Of a stretch of DNA of 46,093 nucleotides, positions 1 to 6,542 are shown piece after piece. This stretch comes from an uncultured Trichormus sp. (GTDB lineage: Bacteria; Cyanobacteriota; Cyanobacteriia; Cyanobacteriales; Nostocaceae), in the NCBI GenBank assembly GCA_936914905.1, contig CAKZGI010000332.1:1-46093 (forward strand). Direction: 5' to 3'. The position numbers and the translations under genes were made by a program. The notes under the pieces were generated by a model. The model was given only the letters and a program-made list of their open reading frames with translations. It did not search any database and was not told the DNA's origin. Numbering within the stretch: position 1 is the first letter of the stretch; each line of letters opens with the position of its first letter.

Positions 1-65
1 AAGATCAAGCCCACGAACAATTTGTATTCCCTGAGGAGGTATTACCTCGTGGTAATGCTCTCTAA
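1..65 (+). CDS. psbD: Photosystem II D2 protein, C-terminal end (partial)
   Basis: The first bases carry the last 20 codons of a gene that begins outside the window. Read from position 3 they end in FVFPEEVLPRGNAL and a TAA at 63-65. This is the hallmark C-terminus of the D2 reaction-centre protein, which with D1 binds the primary electron-transfer cofactors of photosystem II in the thylakoid membrane. In cyanobacteria one psbD copy overlaps psbC by a few codons; here no psbC follows, because the overlapping GTG frame at 49 stops at 67-69. So this is the stand-alone second copy (psbD2 type). A terminator follows within 50 bases. The identification rests on 20 residues but the motif is very distinctive. 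Confidence 0.9.
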   Translation, partial: DQAHEQFVFPEEVLPRGNAL

Positions 66-111
66 TTAGATGGTGTATTAATCTTTTAGGATTCATCATT
101 TTTTAAGTTAC

Positions 112-137
112 CCCCGGCTACTTGGCTGGGGTTTTTT
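112..137 (+). terminator. Rho-independent terminator of psbD
   Basis: CCCC-GGCT (112-119) pairs with GGCT-GGGG (124-131) around the loop ACTT, with two G-U pairs, and is followed by six T residues (132-137). It lies 47 bases after the psbD stop codon and closes that transcript. Confidence 0.8.
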
Positions 138-235
138 AATTGTTAATATTGCCACGCAAATTTGATGTGTTATAGTAATTGAAGGTTACAAACCCAGAGT
201 TTTTCACTCTGCCTTTTTGAAACTAAGACCGTTTA

Positions 236-479
236 GGCAATAAGGAGGTGATGCCCATGATAGAAAGTAGTTACGCGTCGGTCATCAGGTTGCAGTTAGT
301 CGGCTGTGCGCCGGGGCTGTTCTCTAAAAGTTAGCCTTATTTATCCTGAAGATACTAAGTTAGCTCATCTAGCTAGGCTGAAAGTCGGAGTTCCTTCCGG
401 CAGTCTGGTTGCAACCTGATGACCCGCTAGACCGCCCTAAATTATATCAGACGAGCTGATTTAGGGCGGATAGTTTTTT
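236..479 (+). ncRNA. Structured RNA resembling HEARO / IscB omega-RNA, stand-alone
   Basis: A perfect 14-bp inverted repeat, GTCATCAGGTTGCA (281-294) and TGCAACCTGATGAC (410-423), extends with G-U pairs to a roughly 20-bp stem (280-299 with 405-424). Inside it are several hairpins: CGGC/GCCG (301-304/310-313), GGCT/AGCC (315-318/333-336), TAGCT/AGCTA (361-365/371-375) and CGGA/TCCG (386-389/396-399). An 11-bp hairpin CCGCCCTAAAT/ATTTAGGGCGG (432-442/459-469) with six T (474-479) ends the transcript. The layout (long closing stem, multibranch core, GGAGTTCCTTCC hairpin, 3' hairpin) and several core strings match my memory of HEARO RNAs, the guide RNAs of IscB nucleases. No IscB gene lies downstream. 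The structure is directly visible; the family name is from memory and could be wrong. A perfect Shine-Dalgarno AAGGAGGTG (242-250) before ATG 257 opens a 25-codon frame ending at 334, but it runs through the stem and looks incidental. Confidence 0.6.
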
Positions 480-812
480 ATGGGTAAGTTTTCTTTTTTT
501 GCCATAAGTTTTCTTTTTTTGCCAAATGTGTAAGTTTTTAGTTACAACTCTTCTTACTAGCTCACAAATACACCCAAAATGGGTGTCTATTTAAGTTCCC
601 ACCTCTCCTGCCTCTCCATCCTCCCCTTCATTTATCCGTGGCATCAATCCACAATCTTTATACGGATAGATTCAGCTAGATTCAGCTTTCACCGAACTCC
701 AAACCTCTGAATCGCTTACGGGGAAGTCAAAAATCCCTAATTGGATCACTTTATGATCACTTTACATGTATTTTTACATGTATTATTTATATATAAATGC
801 TAAATTGTAATC
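480..812. other. Intergenic stretch without a gene
   Basis: Apart from a 20-bp tandem duplication at 485-524, I see an AT-rich stretch with pyrimidine-rich tracts (CCTCTCC near 602) and a short inverted repeat TACATGTA (773-792). No IscB or other protein remnant is readable in any frame. Confidence 0.6.
485..524 (+). repeat. 20-bp perfect tandem duplication
   Basis: The unit TAAGTTTTCTTTTTTTGCCA occurs at 485-504 and again at 505-524, directly downstream of the terminator of the structured RNA. A third partial copy (TAAGTTTTT) starts at 531. Confidence 0.85.
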
Positions 813-841
813 TTGATCATTTATTCAATCTATGATATAAT
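813..841 (+). promoter_or_regulatory. Sigma-70-type promoter of the porin gene
   Basis: TTGATC (813-818) and a consensus TATAAT (836-841) are separated by exactly 17 bases. Transcription would start near 848 and give a leader of about 210 bases before the porin start codon at 1061. This is the best-matching promoter I see in the window, which fits a highly expressed outer-membrane protein. Not tested experimentally. Confidence 0.6.
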
Positions 842-1060
842 ATCAAACTATAGAATGGAATGTAGAGGCTGTTACATAAGTTAATTGCATAAAATTTTAA
901 CGATTTGTTAATCAGTTATTAGCTTTGTAAAAACTAGAATTGTAGTAGTGGCAGCTATGCCTCATCCACAGGTTAAAGCAAGATGTCGCATTTCTGATAA
1001 ATAGGTACTACAAAAAAACAGTCATCTATATAGTAATACGGTGTGAGGAGTAAAAGAAAG

Positions 1061-2749
1061 ATGTCTAATCTCTTGTGGAAATCCTTGGTAGTTAGCCCCG
1101 CAGTTTTGGGAGCAACGTTGTTAGTTTCGGGAGCAGCGATCGCTGCTCCAAATACCACCACTGAAGTTTCAACAGAAACACAAGTTGCAACAGAGGTTGT
1201 CCAACAACCTGAATTATTAGGTCAAGTACCCGCGAGTTCTGGGGTTTTAGCGCAAGTTCAACCCTACAGCAACGAAGGTCAAAATTTACAATCTCAAGTA
1301 ACATCTGTTTCTCAGTTTTCCGATGTACAACCCACTGACTGGGCTTTTCAAGCGTTACAGTCCTTAGTTGAGCGTTATGGTTGTATTGCTGGTTATCCTA
1401 ACGGTACATATCGCGGCAACCGGGCGTTAACCCGTTATGAATTTGCGGCTGGTTTGAATGCGTGTTTAGATAGGGTTAATGAATTGATCGCCACAACAAC
1501 TGCTGATTTGGTGACAAAACAGGATTTAGCTACTTTACAGCGTTTACAAGAAGAATTTTCTGCTGAATTGGCAACTCTCCGTGGTCGTGTAGATGCATTG
1601 GAAGCGCGTACAGCAGAGTTAGAAGCTAACCAGTTCTCTACTACCACCAAGTTGCAAGGTGAAGCTATTTTTGCCGTCACTGATGCTTTTAATGGTGATA
1701 TTGCGGGTAAAACCGTTTTTCAAGATCGCGTGCGTCTGAACCTGCAAAGCAGCTTCACAGGTAGAGATATGTTGAATACCCGTTTAACTGCGGGTAATGC
1801 CAAAGGCTTTATCAACGGTGGACAAAGCAGTGGAGAAAACAAACAAACCTTTGAAGTTGGTGGCAATACTGCTAACGGTATTAATATAGACAAACTGACC
1901 TATGAAGCTCCTGTAGGTCCAGCACAAGTCTACATAGCAGCTACAGGTGGTCAACACAGCCATTATGCGGCTGTTAACAACCCCTACTTCTTCGATAAAA
2001 CCGATGGTGGCAACGGTGCTTTAACTACCTTTGCTTCTGAAAATCCCATCTATCGGATTGGTGGTGGATCTGGTATTGCTGTAAATGTACCCTTTGGTAA
2101 ACCAGGTAGTATCCTCAAACCAAGTTCATTAACTCTGGGTTACTTGGCTTCTGAAGCTAATGATCCCACAGATGGCTTGTTCGATGGTAACTATGCTGCT
2201 TTAGGTCAGTTAAACTTTAATGTTGGTAATCGCATTGCTTTAGCTGCTACCTATGTACATGGTTACTTTGGCGCTGGTAGTACCTTGTTTGACTCAGGAC
2301 TTGATGATGGTGCTATTGTTGGTACTGATCTAGCTAACAACTTACGCAGTACGAACGGCTCTTCTACCAACTCCTACGGTATTTCCGCAGCCTTCACACC
2401 TAGTGAAAAACTTTCCATCAGTGGTTTTGTTTCTTACCACGATGTCATAGGCTTCGGTGCTAATGATAATTATGAAGCTTGGAGCTATGGAGTTGGGGTA
2501 GCATTACCTGACTTTGGCAAGAGAGGTAACGTATTAGGGATTTTTGGTGGCGCGCAACCTTATTCCTTTAACAATGGTGGTGGTGCTAACTCTGGTGATA
2601 TTCCCTACCAAGTTGAAGGCTTCTACAAGTATCGCGTTTCGGATAACATTTCCGTTACCCCTGGTGTGATTTGGTTGCCTTCTACTGGACAAAATAACAA
2701 CAGCGAGGATACCTTTATCGGTACTCTGAGAACAACATTCACTTTCTAG
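1061..2749 (+). CDS. Iron-uptake porin with SLH domain (OprB/Som family)
   Basis: A cyanobacterial outer-membrane porin of 562 residues. It opens with a signal peptide (hydrophobic stretch about 8-30, cleavage near AAIAAP). An S-layer-homology domain at about residues 85-145 contains the FSDVQPTDWAFQAL and GYPNGTYRGNRALTRYEF motifs, which anchor these porins to peptidoglycan. A coiled-coil linker (about 150-190) precedes an OprB-like beta barrel that ends in the phenylalanine (TFTF) typical of BAM-targeted proteins. The family is known as SomA/SomB or iron-uptake porin and moves small solutes and inorganic ions. I chose ATG 1061 because GAGGAG (1045-1050) sits 10 bases upstream; a GTG at 1043 in the same frame would put charged residues before the signal peptide. 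It has its own promoter (813-841) and terminator, so it is monocistronic. Confidence 0.9.
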   Translation: MSNLLWKSLVVSPAVLGATLLVSGAAIAAPNTTTEVSTETQVATEVVQQPELLGQVPASSGVLAQVQPYSNEGQNLQSQVTSVSQFSDVQPTDWAFQALQSLVERYGCIAGYPNGTYRGNRALTRYEFAAGLNACLDRVNELIATTTADLVTKQDLATLQRLQEEFSAELATLRGRVDALEARTAELEANQFSTTTKLQGEAIFAVTDAFNGDIAGKTVFQDRVRLNLQSSFTGRDMLNTRLTAGNAKGFINGGQSSGENKQTFEVGGNTANGINIDKLTYEAPVGPAQVYIAATGGQHSHYAAVNNPYFFDKTDGGNGALTTFASENPIYRIGGGSGIAVNVPFGKPGSILKPSSLTLGYLASEANDPTDGLFDGNYAALGQLNFNVGNRIALAATYVHGYFGAGSTLFDSGLDDGAIVGTDLANNLRSTNGSSTNSYGISAAFTPSEKLSISGFVSYHDVIGFGANDNYEAWSYGVGVALPDFGKRGNVLGIFGGAQPYSFNNGGGANSGDIPYQVEGFYKYRVSDNISVTPGVIWLPSTGQNNNSEDTFIGTLRTTFTF

Positions 2750-2796
2750 ACTGATAACGTTCACAGTCTGTTAACAATATTTAAACCTATTTAAAC

Positions 2797-2817
2797 CCGC
2801 CATAAGGCGGATTTTTT
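2797..2817 (+). terminator. Terminator of the porin gene
   Basis: CCGCC (2797-2801) and GGCGG (2806-2810) form a 5-bp GC-only stem with loop ATAA, followed by A and six T (2812-2817), 48 bases after the porin stop codon. Confidence 0.8.
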
Positions 2818-2875
2818 ATTTTGGTTAGAAAAAAATTACAAACCCCAGTGGAAAACCGGAGTATACTAGAGAGGG

Positions 2876-2909
2876 TATGAATTATAAGAGAATATGAATT
2901 ATAAGAGAA
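2876..2909 (+). repeat. 17-bp tandem duplication
   Basis: TATGAATTATAAGAGAA is repeated perfectly at 2876-2892 and 2893-2909, between the porin terminator and the left end of the IS element. No function is evident. Confidence 0.8.
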
Positions 2910-2934
2910 AAGGCTAACAACCCTTGAGATTAAG

Positions 2935-4145
2935 TTAATGAAAGCCAGTTGAGGCGTTTACGCCTCAGCCACTGAATGGTACATTATTAGCATTTTTTAG
3001 TTGAGGAGGTGATGTTTTTGTACAGTTGCCAACAGAATCTGATTAACACAAACCAACAGCTAAAGGCAGTTTTAAAATTTATTTGTTCTGAATCGCATAA
3101 ATTAACCAACTCTGGTATTTACTATGCCAGACATATATATTTTAAAATTCGCAAGATTGTTAACAAATTTGACTTGATTAACGAATACAAAAGCAATAAA
3201 CACTACCAAGTTTTGTATTCCCAGGTTGCACAACAAAGCCTGATTTCTGTAGCTGAATCTTTTAAATTATTTAAGGCATTAGATAAAAAGTACAAAAGAG
3301 GAGAGTTGACCAACAAACCCAAGCTCCCTAAGTACAGAAAAAGCGGCTTCGCTTTAGTAAAATATCCAAAGCAAGCACTAAAACTAGTAGGCGATAAAAT
3401 CAGAGTTCCCTTGGGTACAACTGTCAAAAGATGGTTTGGTATGGAAGATTTTTGGCTAAAAATGCCTTCTAACCTAAACTGTTGGCACATTATTCATTGT
3501 TGATGGTAAACATTTAAAATCTGTCAATCAGTGGTGCAATAAGCTAGTTTCAAATATCAAGGAAAACAAACCTCAAGGATTTTGTAGCAATAGACTAGCA
3601 GCTATTACTGAGAAGCGTAATTACTAAATGCGTGATGCCGTAAATAAGGTAGCGAGATTAGTCATTAATGACTGCTTACAACAAGGGATTGGCACAATTG
3701 TTTTTGGCTGGAACAAAGGACAAAGACGAGAGGTTGATTTGGGTGAGAGAACTAATCCAACCTTTGTTCAAATCCCTACGGCTAAACTTCAAAACCGGAT
3801 CGCTCAAATGTGTGACCAATAAGGTATTAGGTTTGTAGAAACTGAAGAAAGTTATACGTCAAAAGCTTCCTTTGTGGATAATGATTTACTCCCTGAATAC
3901 GGTCAAAAACCCGAGAAGTGGAAAGAATTAGGAAAGCGTGTTCAACGCGGCTTGTATGGTACAGCTAATAATTTCTACATCAATGCCGACTGCAATGGGG
4001 CAGCGAATATCTTGAGAAAAGTAAAGGCGACATTGGCATTAAATATCATTGGAGTTACTAGAGGTGCATTGACTACGCCTTTAAGAGTCAGTTTTTGGAC
4101 TGCTTAAGAATCTCCGTGGCTGTCTTCCCGGAGAGTGTCAAGAAT
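2935..4145 (+). mobile_element. Decayed IS200/IS605-family (TnpB-only) insertion sequence
   Basis: The left end carries a subterminal hairpin GAGGCG-TTTA-CGCCTC (2951-2966), as expected for Y1-transposase substrates. The right end after tnpB carries CTCCG...CGGAG (about 4112-4133) followed by GTCAA (4138-4142), the characteristic right end that also forms the 3' part of the TnpB guide RNA. No TnpA transposase gene is present, so the element would have moved in trans. Like other members of the family it leaves no target duplication, so the exact borders are approximate. The right border is only about 20 bases from the start codon of the next gene, so the insertion separated the Rrf2-cysK pair from its original upstream region. 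Confidence 0.75.
3012..4107 (+). pseudogene. tnpB: TnpB (IS605 OrfB) RNA-guided nuclease, inactivated
   Basis: Three stretches together resemble TnpB of the IS891/IS1136/IS1341 group. The N-terminal part (3012-3503) reads well and starts at ATG 3012 behind GAGGAGGTG. The rest lies in another frame from about 3496, with TAA stops at 3625-3627 and 3820-3822. The segment that should hold the first RuvC motif (GIDLG...) is missing at the junction near 3490, so a deletion accompanies the frameshift. The second RuvC region (EESYTSKASF) and the third (NADCNGAANIL, with the catalytic Asp) are still readable. With the first catalytic Asp lost and three disruptions, no active nuclease can be made. Confidence 0.85.
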
Positions 4146-4163
4146 TAATCCTTTATTCTGAAA

Positions 4164-4610
4164 TTGCAGCTTGTGGAACTATCCTGTAAATCTCAATACG
4201 CAATTCTGGCATTATTAGAGATGGCAACTCATTACGACAGTGGTGAACCGATGCAAATTCGACAAATAGCCGCCCAACAAGATATACCTGATCGCTATTT
4301 AGAGCAGCTATTAGCTACTTTGAGGCGTGGGGGTATAGTTAAGAGTCAGCGTGGTTCTAAAGGTGGTTATTTGTTAGCGCGAGAACCTTGGAAAATTAGC
4401 GTCTTTGAGATTTCGGAATGTTTAGAAGGGTTGGATATCAAACCAGGTGAAGATGATACCAATTCCAAAAGTGTAGACAGTTCGATTGTAGACGAAATTT
4501 GGCAAGAAGCTCGTCAAGCAGCAAATGCAGTCTTGCAAAAACATTCACTTCAGGATCTTTGTGAAAAGCGAGATTCTCGAAGGCAGTTAAATATCATGTA
4601 TTACATTTAA
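4164..4610 (+). CDS. Rrf2-family transcriptional regulator, CymR-like
   Basis: A 148-residue winged-helix regulator of the Rrf2 family. The N-terminal half ([15 protein letters not shown], then [41 protein letters not shown]) is the family's DNA-binding domain with its long recognition helix and wing. The C-terminal half has only one Cys instead of the three that hold an iron-sulfur cluster in IscR or NsrR, so it belongs with the cluster-free CymR type that senses cysteine status through the cysteine synthase complex. It starts with TTG at 4164; homologs begin with the same residues (LVELSCKS). It lies 16 bases upstream of cysK, so the two are probably co-transcribed and the regulator controls cysteine synthesis (inference). 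The IS right end is about 20 bases upstream, so expression may depend on sequence inside the element. Confidence 0.85.
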   Translation: MQLVELSCKSQYAILALLEMATHYDSGEPMQIRQIAAQQDIPDRYLEQLLATLRRGGIVKSQRGSKGGYLLAREPWKISVFEISECLEGLDIKPGEDDTNSKSVDSSIVDEIWQEARQAANAVLQKHSLQDLCEKRDSRRQLNIMYYI

Positions 4611-4626
4611 AGGAATCAAAGGTATT

Positions 4627-5589
4627 ATGCGGATTGCTCGGAATATTACAGAACTGGTTGGTCGTACTCCTCTAGTACAGTTGAACCGTATTCCCCAGGA
4701 GGAAGGTTGTGTAGCAGAAATTGTGGTGAAACTAGAAAGTATGAACCCATCTGCATCGGTAAAAGACCGAATTGGTGTGAGTATGATTAATGATGCTGAA
4801 CAGGAAGGCTTAATCAGTCCTGGTAAAACTGTCCTGGTGGAGCCGACATCGGGTAATACGGGGATTGCTTTGGCAATGACAGCCGCAGCTAAAGGCTATC
4901 AATTAATTCTGACGATGCCGGAAACCATGAGTGCAGAACGTAGAGCTATGTTGCGGGCTTATGGGGCTGAATTGGAACTAACACCGGGAATTGAGGGGAT
5001 GAGCGGGGCAATTCATAGAGCGCAGGAAATAGTGGAAACAACACCCTATACGTATATGTTACAACAGTTCCGTAATCCAGCAAATGCCAAAATTCATCGG
5101 GAAACTACAGCAGAGGAAATTTGGGAAGATAGTGATGGACAGGTGGATATGATGGTGGCGGGTGTGGGTACGGGTGGTACAATTACTGGCGTGGCAGAGG
5201 TGATTAAAGCCAAAAAGCCTAGTTTTAGAGCGATCGCAGTAGAACCTGCTAATAGTCCTGTATTATCTGGAGGAAAACCAGGACCCCACAGAATTCAGGG
5301 AATTGGGGCGGGTTTTATTCCCCAGGTGTTGAAGGTAGAAATGATTGATGAGGTGATTACTGTTAGTGATGAAGAAGCGATCGCTTACAGTCGCAGATTA
5401 GCCAGAGAAGAAGGGCTATTATCTGGTATTTCCAGCGGTGCGGCTTTGTGTGCTGCTATTCGTGTTGGTCAACGTCCAGAAAATCAGGGACGCTTAATTC
5501 TCATGATTCAACCCAGTTTTGGTGAAAGATATTTAAGCACACCATTGTTTCACGACTTGGACGCAAAGTTAGTAACTGGAATCAGCTAG
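4627..5589 (+). CDS. cysK: Cysteine synthase A (O-acetylserine sulfhydrylase)
   Basis: Makes L-cysteine from O-acetylserine and sulfide in the cytoplasm, the last step of sulfate assimilation. The 320-residue protein has the PLP lysine in PSASVKDR (Lys46), the substrate-binding loop TSGNTGIAL (about 76-84), the phosphate-binding glycine-rich loop [10 protein letters not shown] and the C-terminal SGISSGAAL motif, and is of normal family length. ATG 4627 follows AAAGGAATCAAAGG. Two HIP1 palindromes lie inside the gene (5230-5237, 5377-5384). It follows the Rrf2 regulator after 16 bases, a pairing that suggests feedback control as in the CymR-CysK system of Bacillus; that part is inference. A large hairpin follows the stop codon. 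Confidence 0.93.
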   Translation: MRIARNITELVGRTPLVQLNRIPQEEGCVAEIVVKLESMNPSASVKDRIGVSMINDAEQEGLISPGKTVLVEPTSGNTGIALAMTAAAKGYQLILTMPETMSAERRAMLRAYGAELELTPGIEGMSGAIHRAQEIVETTPYTYMLQQFRNPANAKIHRETTAEEIWEDSDGQVDMMVAGVGTGGTITGVAEVIKAKKPSFRAIAVEPANSPVLSGGKPGPHRIQGIGAGFIPQVLKVEMIDEVITVSDEEAIAYSRRLAREEGLLSGISSGAALCAAIRVGQRPENQGRLILMIQPSFGERYLSTPLFHDLDAKLVTGIS

Positions 5590-5605
5590 GTTCAGTAAAA
5601 TTCAG

Positions 5606-5646
5606 AAATCAGTAAGGGTTTAGCAATGCTAAACCCTTACTGATTT
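5606..5646 (+). terminator. 19-bp perfect hairpin after cysK
   Basis: AAATCAGTAAGGGTTTAGC (5606-5624) pairs perfectly with 5628-5646 around the loop AAT. It lies 17 bases after the cysK stop. There is no T tract, so it may end or stabilise the transcript, or be a small repeat of the TAAGGGTTTAG type that is common in Nostoc. Confidence 0.55.
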
Positions 5647-5729
5647 CACAAGTGAATATTCAACAGTGAAATATAGTTGGAAATGTGGTTTCTGTCTTCT
5701 ACTTATTAAGTGATAACTGATAACTGGTC

Positions 5730-6431
5730 ATGCCTGATTCTAACCATTACGAAACTCTAAAAATTAGTAATCATGCCAGCCGAGCGGCGATTAAACAAGC
5801 CTATCGCCGCTCGGTAAAAATATTTCATCCTGACAGCAATCCAGAAACCACAGATGATCAAGAAATTATTCGCATTAATGCTGCTTATGAAGTTTTGAGT
5901 GTCACTCAAAGTAGGCTCAATTATGATAAAGAACTACGTAATCATCAGCATTATCAGCAAAATGTTCATCATTATAACCATCAGAAAACAGCATCAGAGC
6001 AAAAACATTACCAAGTAAAACGGCAAACTTGAAAAGATGCTGATGAAAAAGTTGAAGAATGGTTGTGCTTGGTGTATAAACTAGTGAATCGCATTCTCTG
6101 TGTTCTTCTTAATTCCCTAGAAGAACAGATTGAGCAACTAGCCCCCGATCCTTTTGATGATCAATTAATAGACGAATTTCAAGAATATTTAAAAGTCTGT
6201 TGTGAAGATTTAAAACAGGCACAAAATACTTTTCGTTCTTTACCAAATCCCCCTAGTTTAGCAAAGGCTGCTGCTCATCTTTACTATAGCCTCAGTCAAG
6301 TTGGAGATGGATTAGAAGAATTGGCCTATTTCCCTTTAAATTATGATGACCGTTATTTACATACAGGTCAAGAAATGTTGCGCATTGCTATGCGGTTACA
6401 CTGTGAGGCACAGGAATCGGTTAATCAGTAA
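5730..6431 (+). pseudogene. J-domain (DnaJ-like) protein interrupted by a stop codon
   Basis: The first 100 codons encode a J-domain (YETLKIS..., RRSVKIFHPDSNPETT with the essential HPD, then INAAYEVLS), the part that stimulates DnaK/Hsp70 ATPase. A TGA at 6030-6032 stops translation, but the same frame continues without a shift: KDADEKVEEWL, then about 120 residues of the alpha-helical C-terminal region (DPFDDQLIDEFQEYL, LHTGQEMLRIAMRL) ending with TAA at 6429-6431. So this is a single gene of about 233 codons with one nonsense change, most simply from CGA or GGA. A truncated J-domain could still be made. No start with a good ribosome site exists for the second half, so I treat the locus as one pseudogene. 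Confidence 0.8.
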
Positions 6432-6542
6432 TTAGGGGTGTGGGGAGATGGGGAAGATTGGGAAGACGGGGAAGTAAAATCATATTCCCCTCATCCCCCT
6501 GACCTTCCTCACCTTTATTTTGTCTAAGTACCTAGTTGGAAT

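Noticed and set aside
257-334. Short gene with perfect ribosome site inside the structured RNA
   Set aside because: It overlaps the 20-bp stem, and the peptide has no helix, signal or known motif; kept only as a finding.
236-479. Retron or group II intron as the identity of the structured RNA
   Set aside because: No reverse transcriptase frame nearby, and no intron domain V (AGC...GUUC bulged hairpin) could be recognised.
485-524. Attachment-site-like direct repeat
   Set aside because: A simple 20-bp tandem duplication with no integrase or tRNA beside it.
973-1304. Two open frames on the minus strand over the porin start
   Set aside because: They run opposite to a strongly supported porin gene and have no recognisable composition.
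3203-3490. Minus-strand frame opposite tnpB
   Set aside because: A shadow of the tnpB frame.
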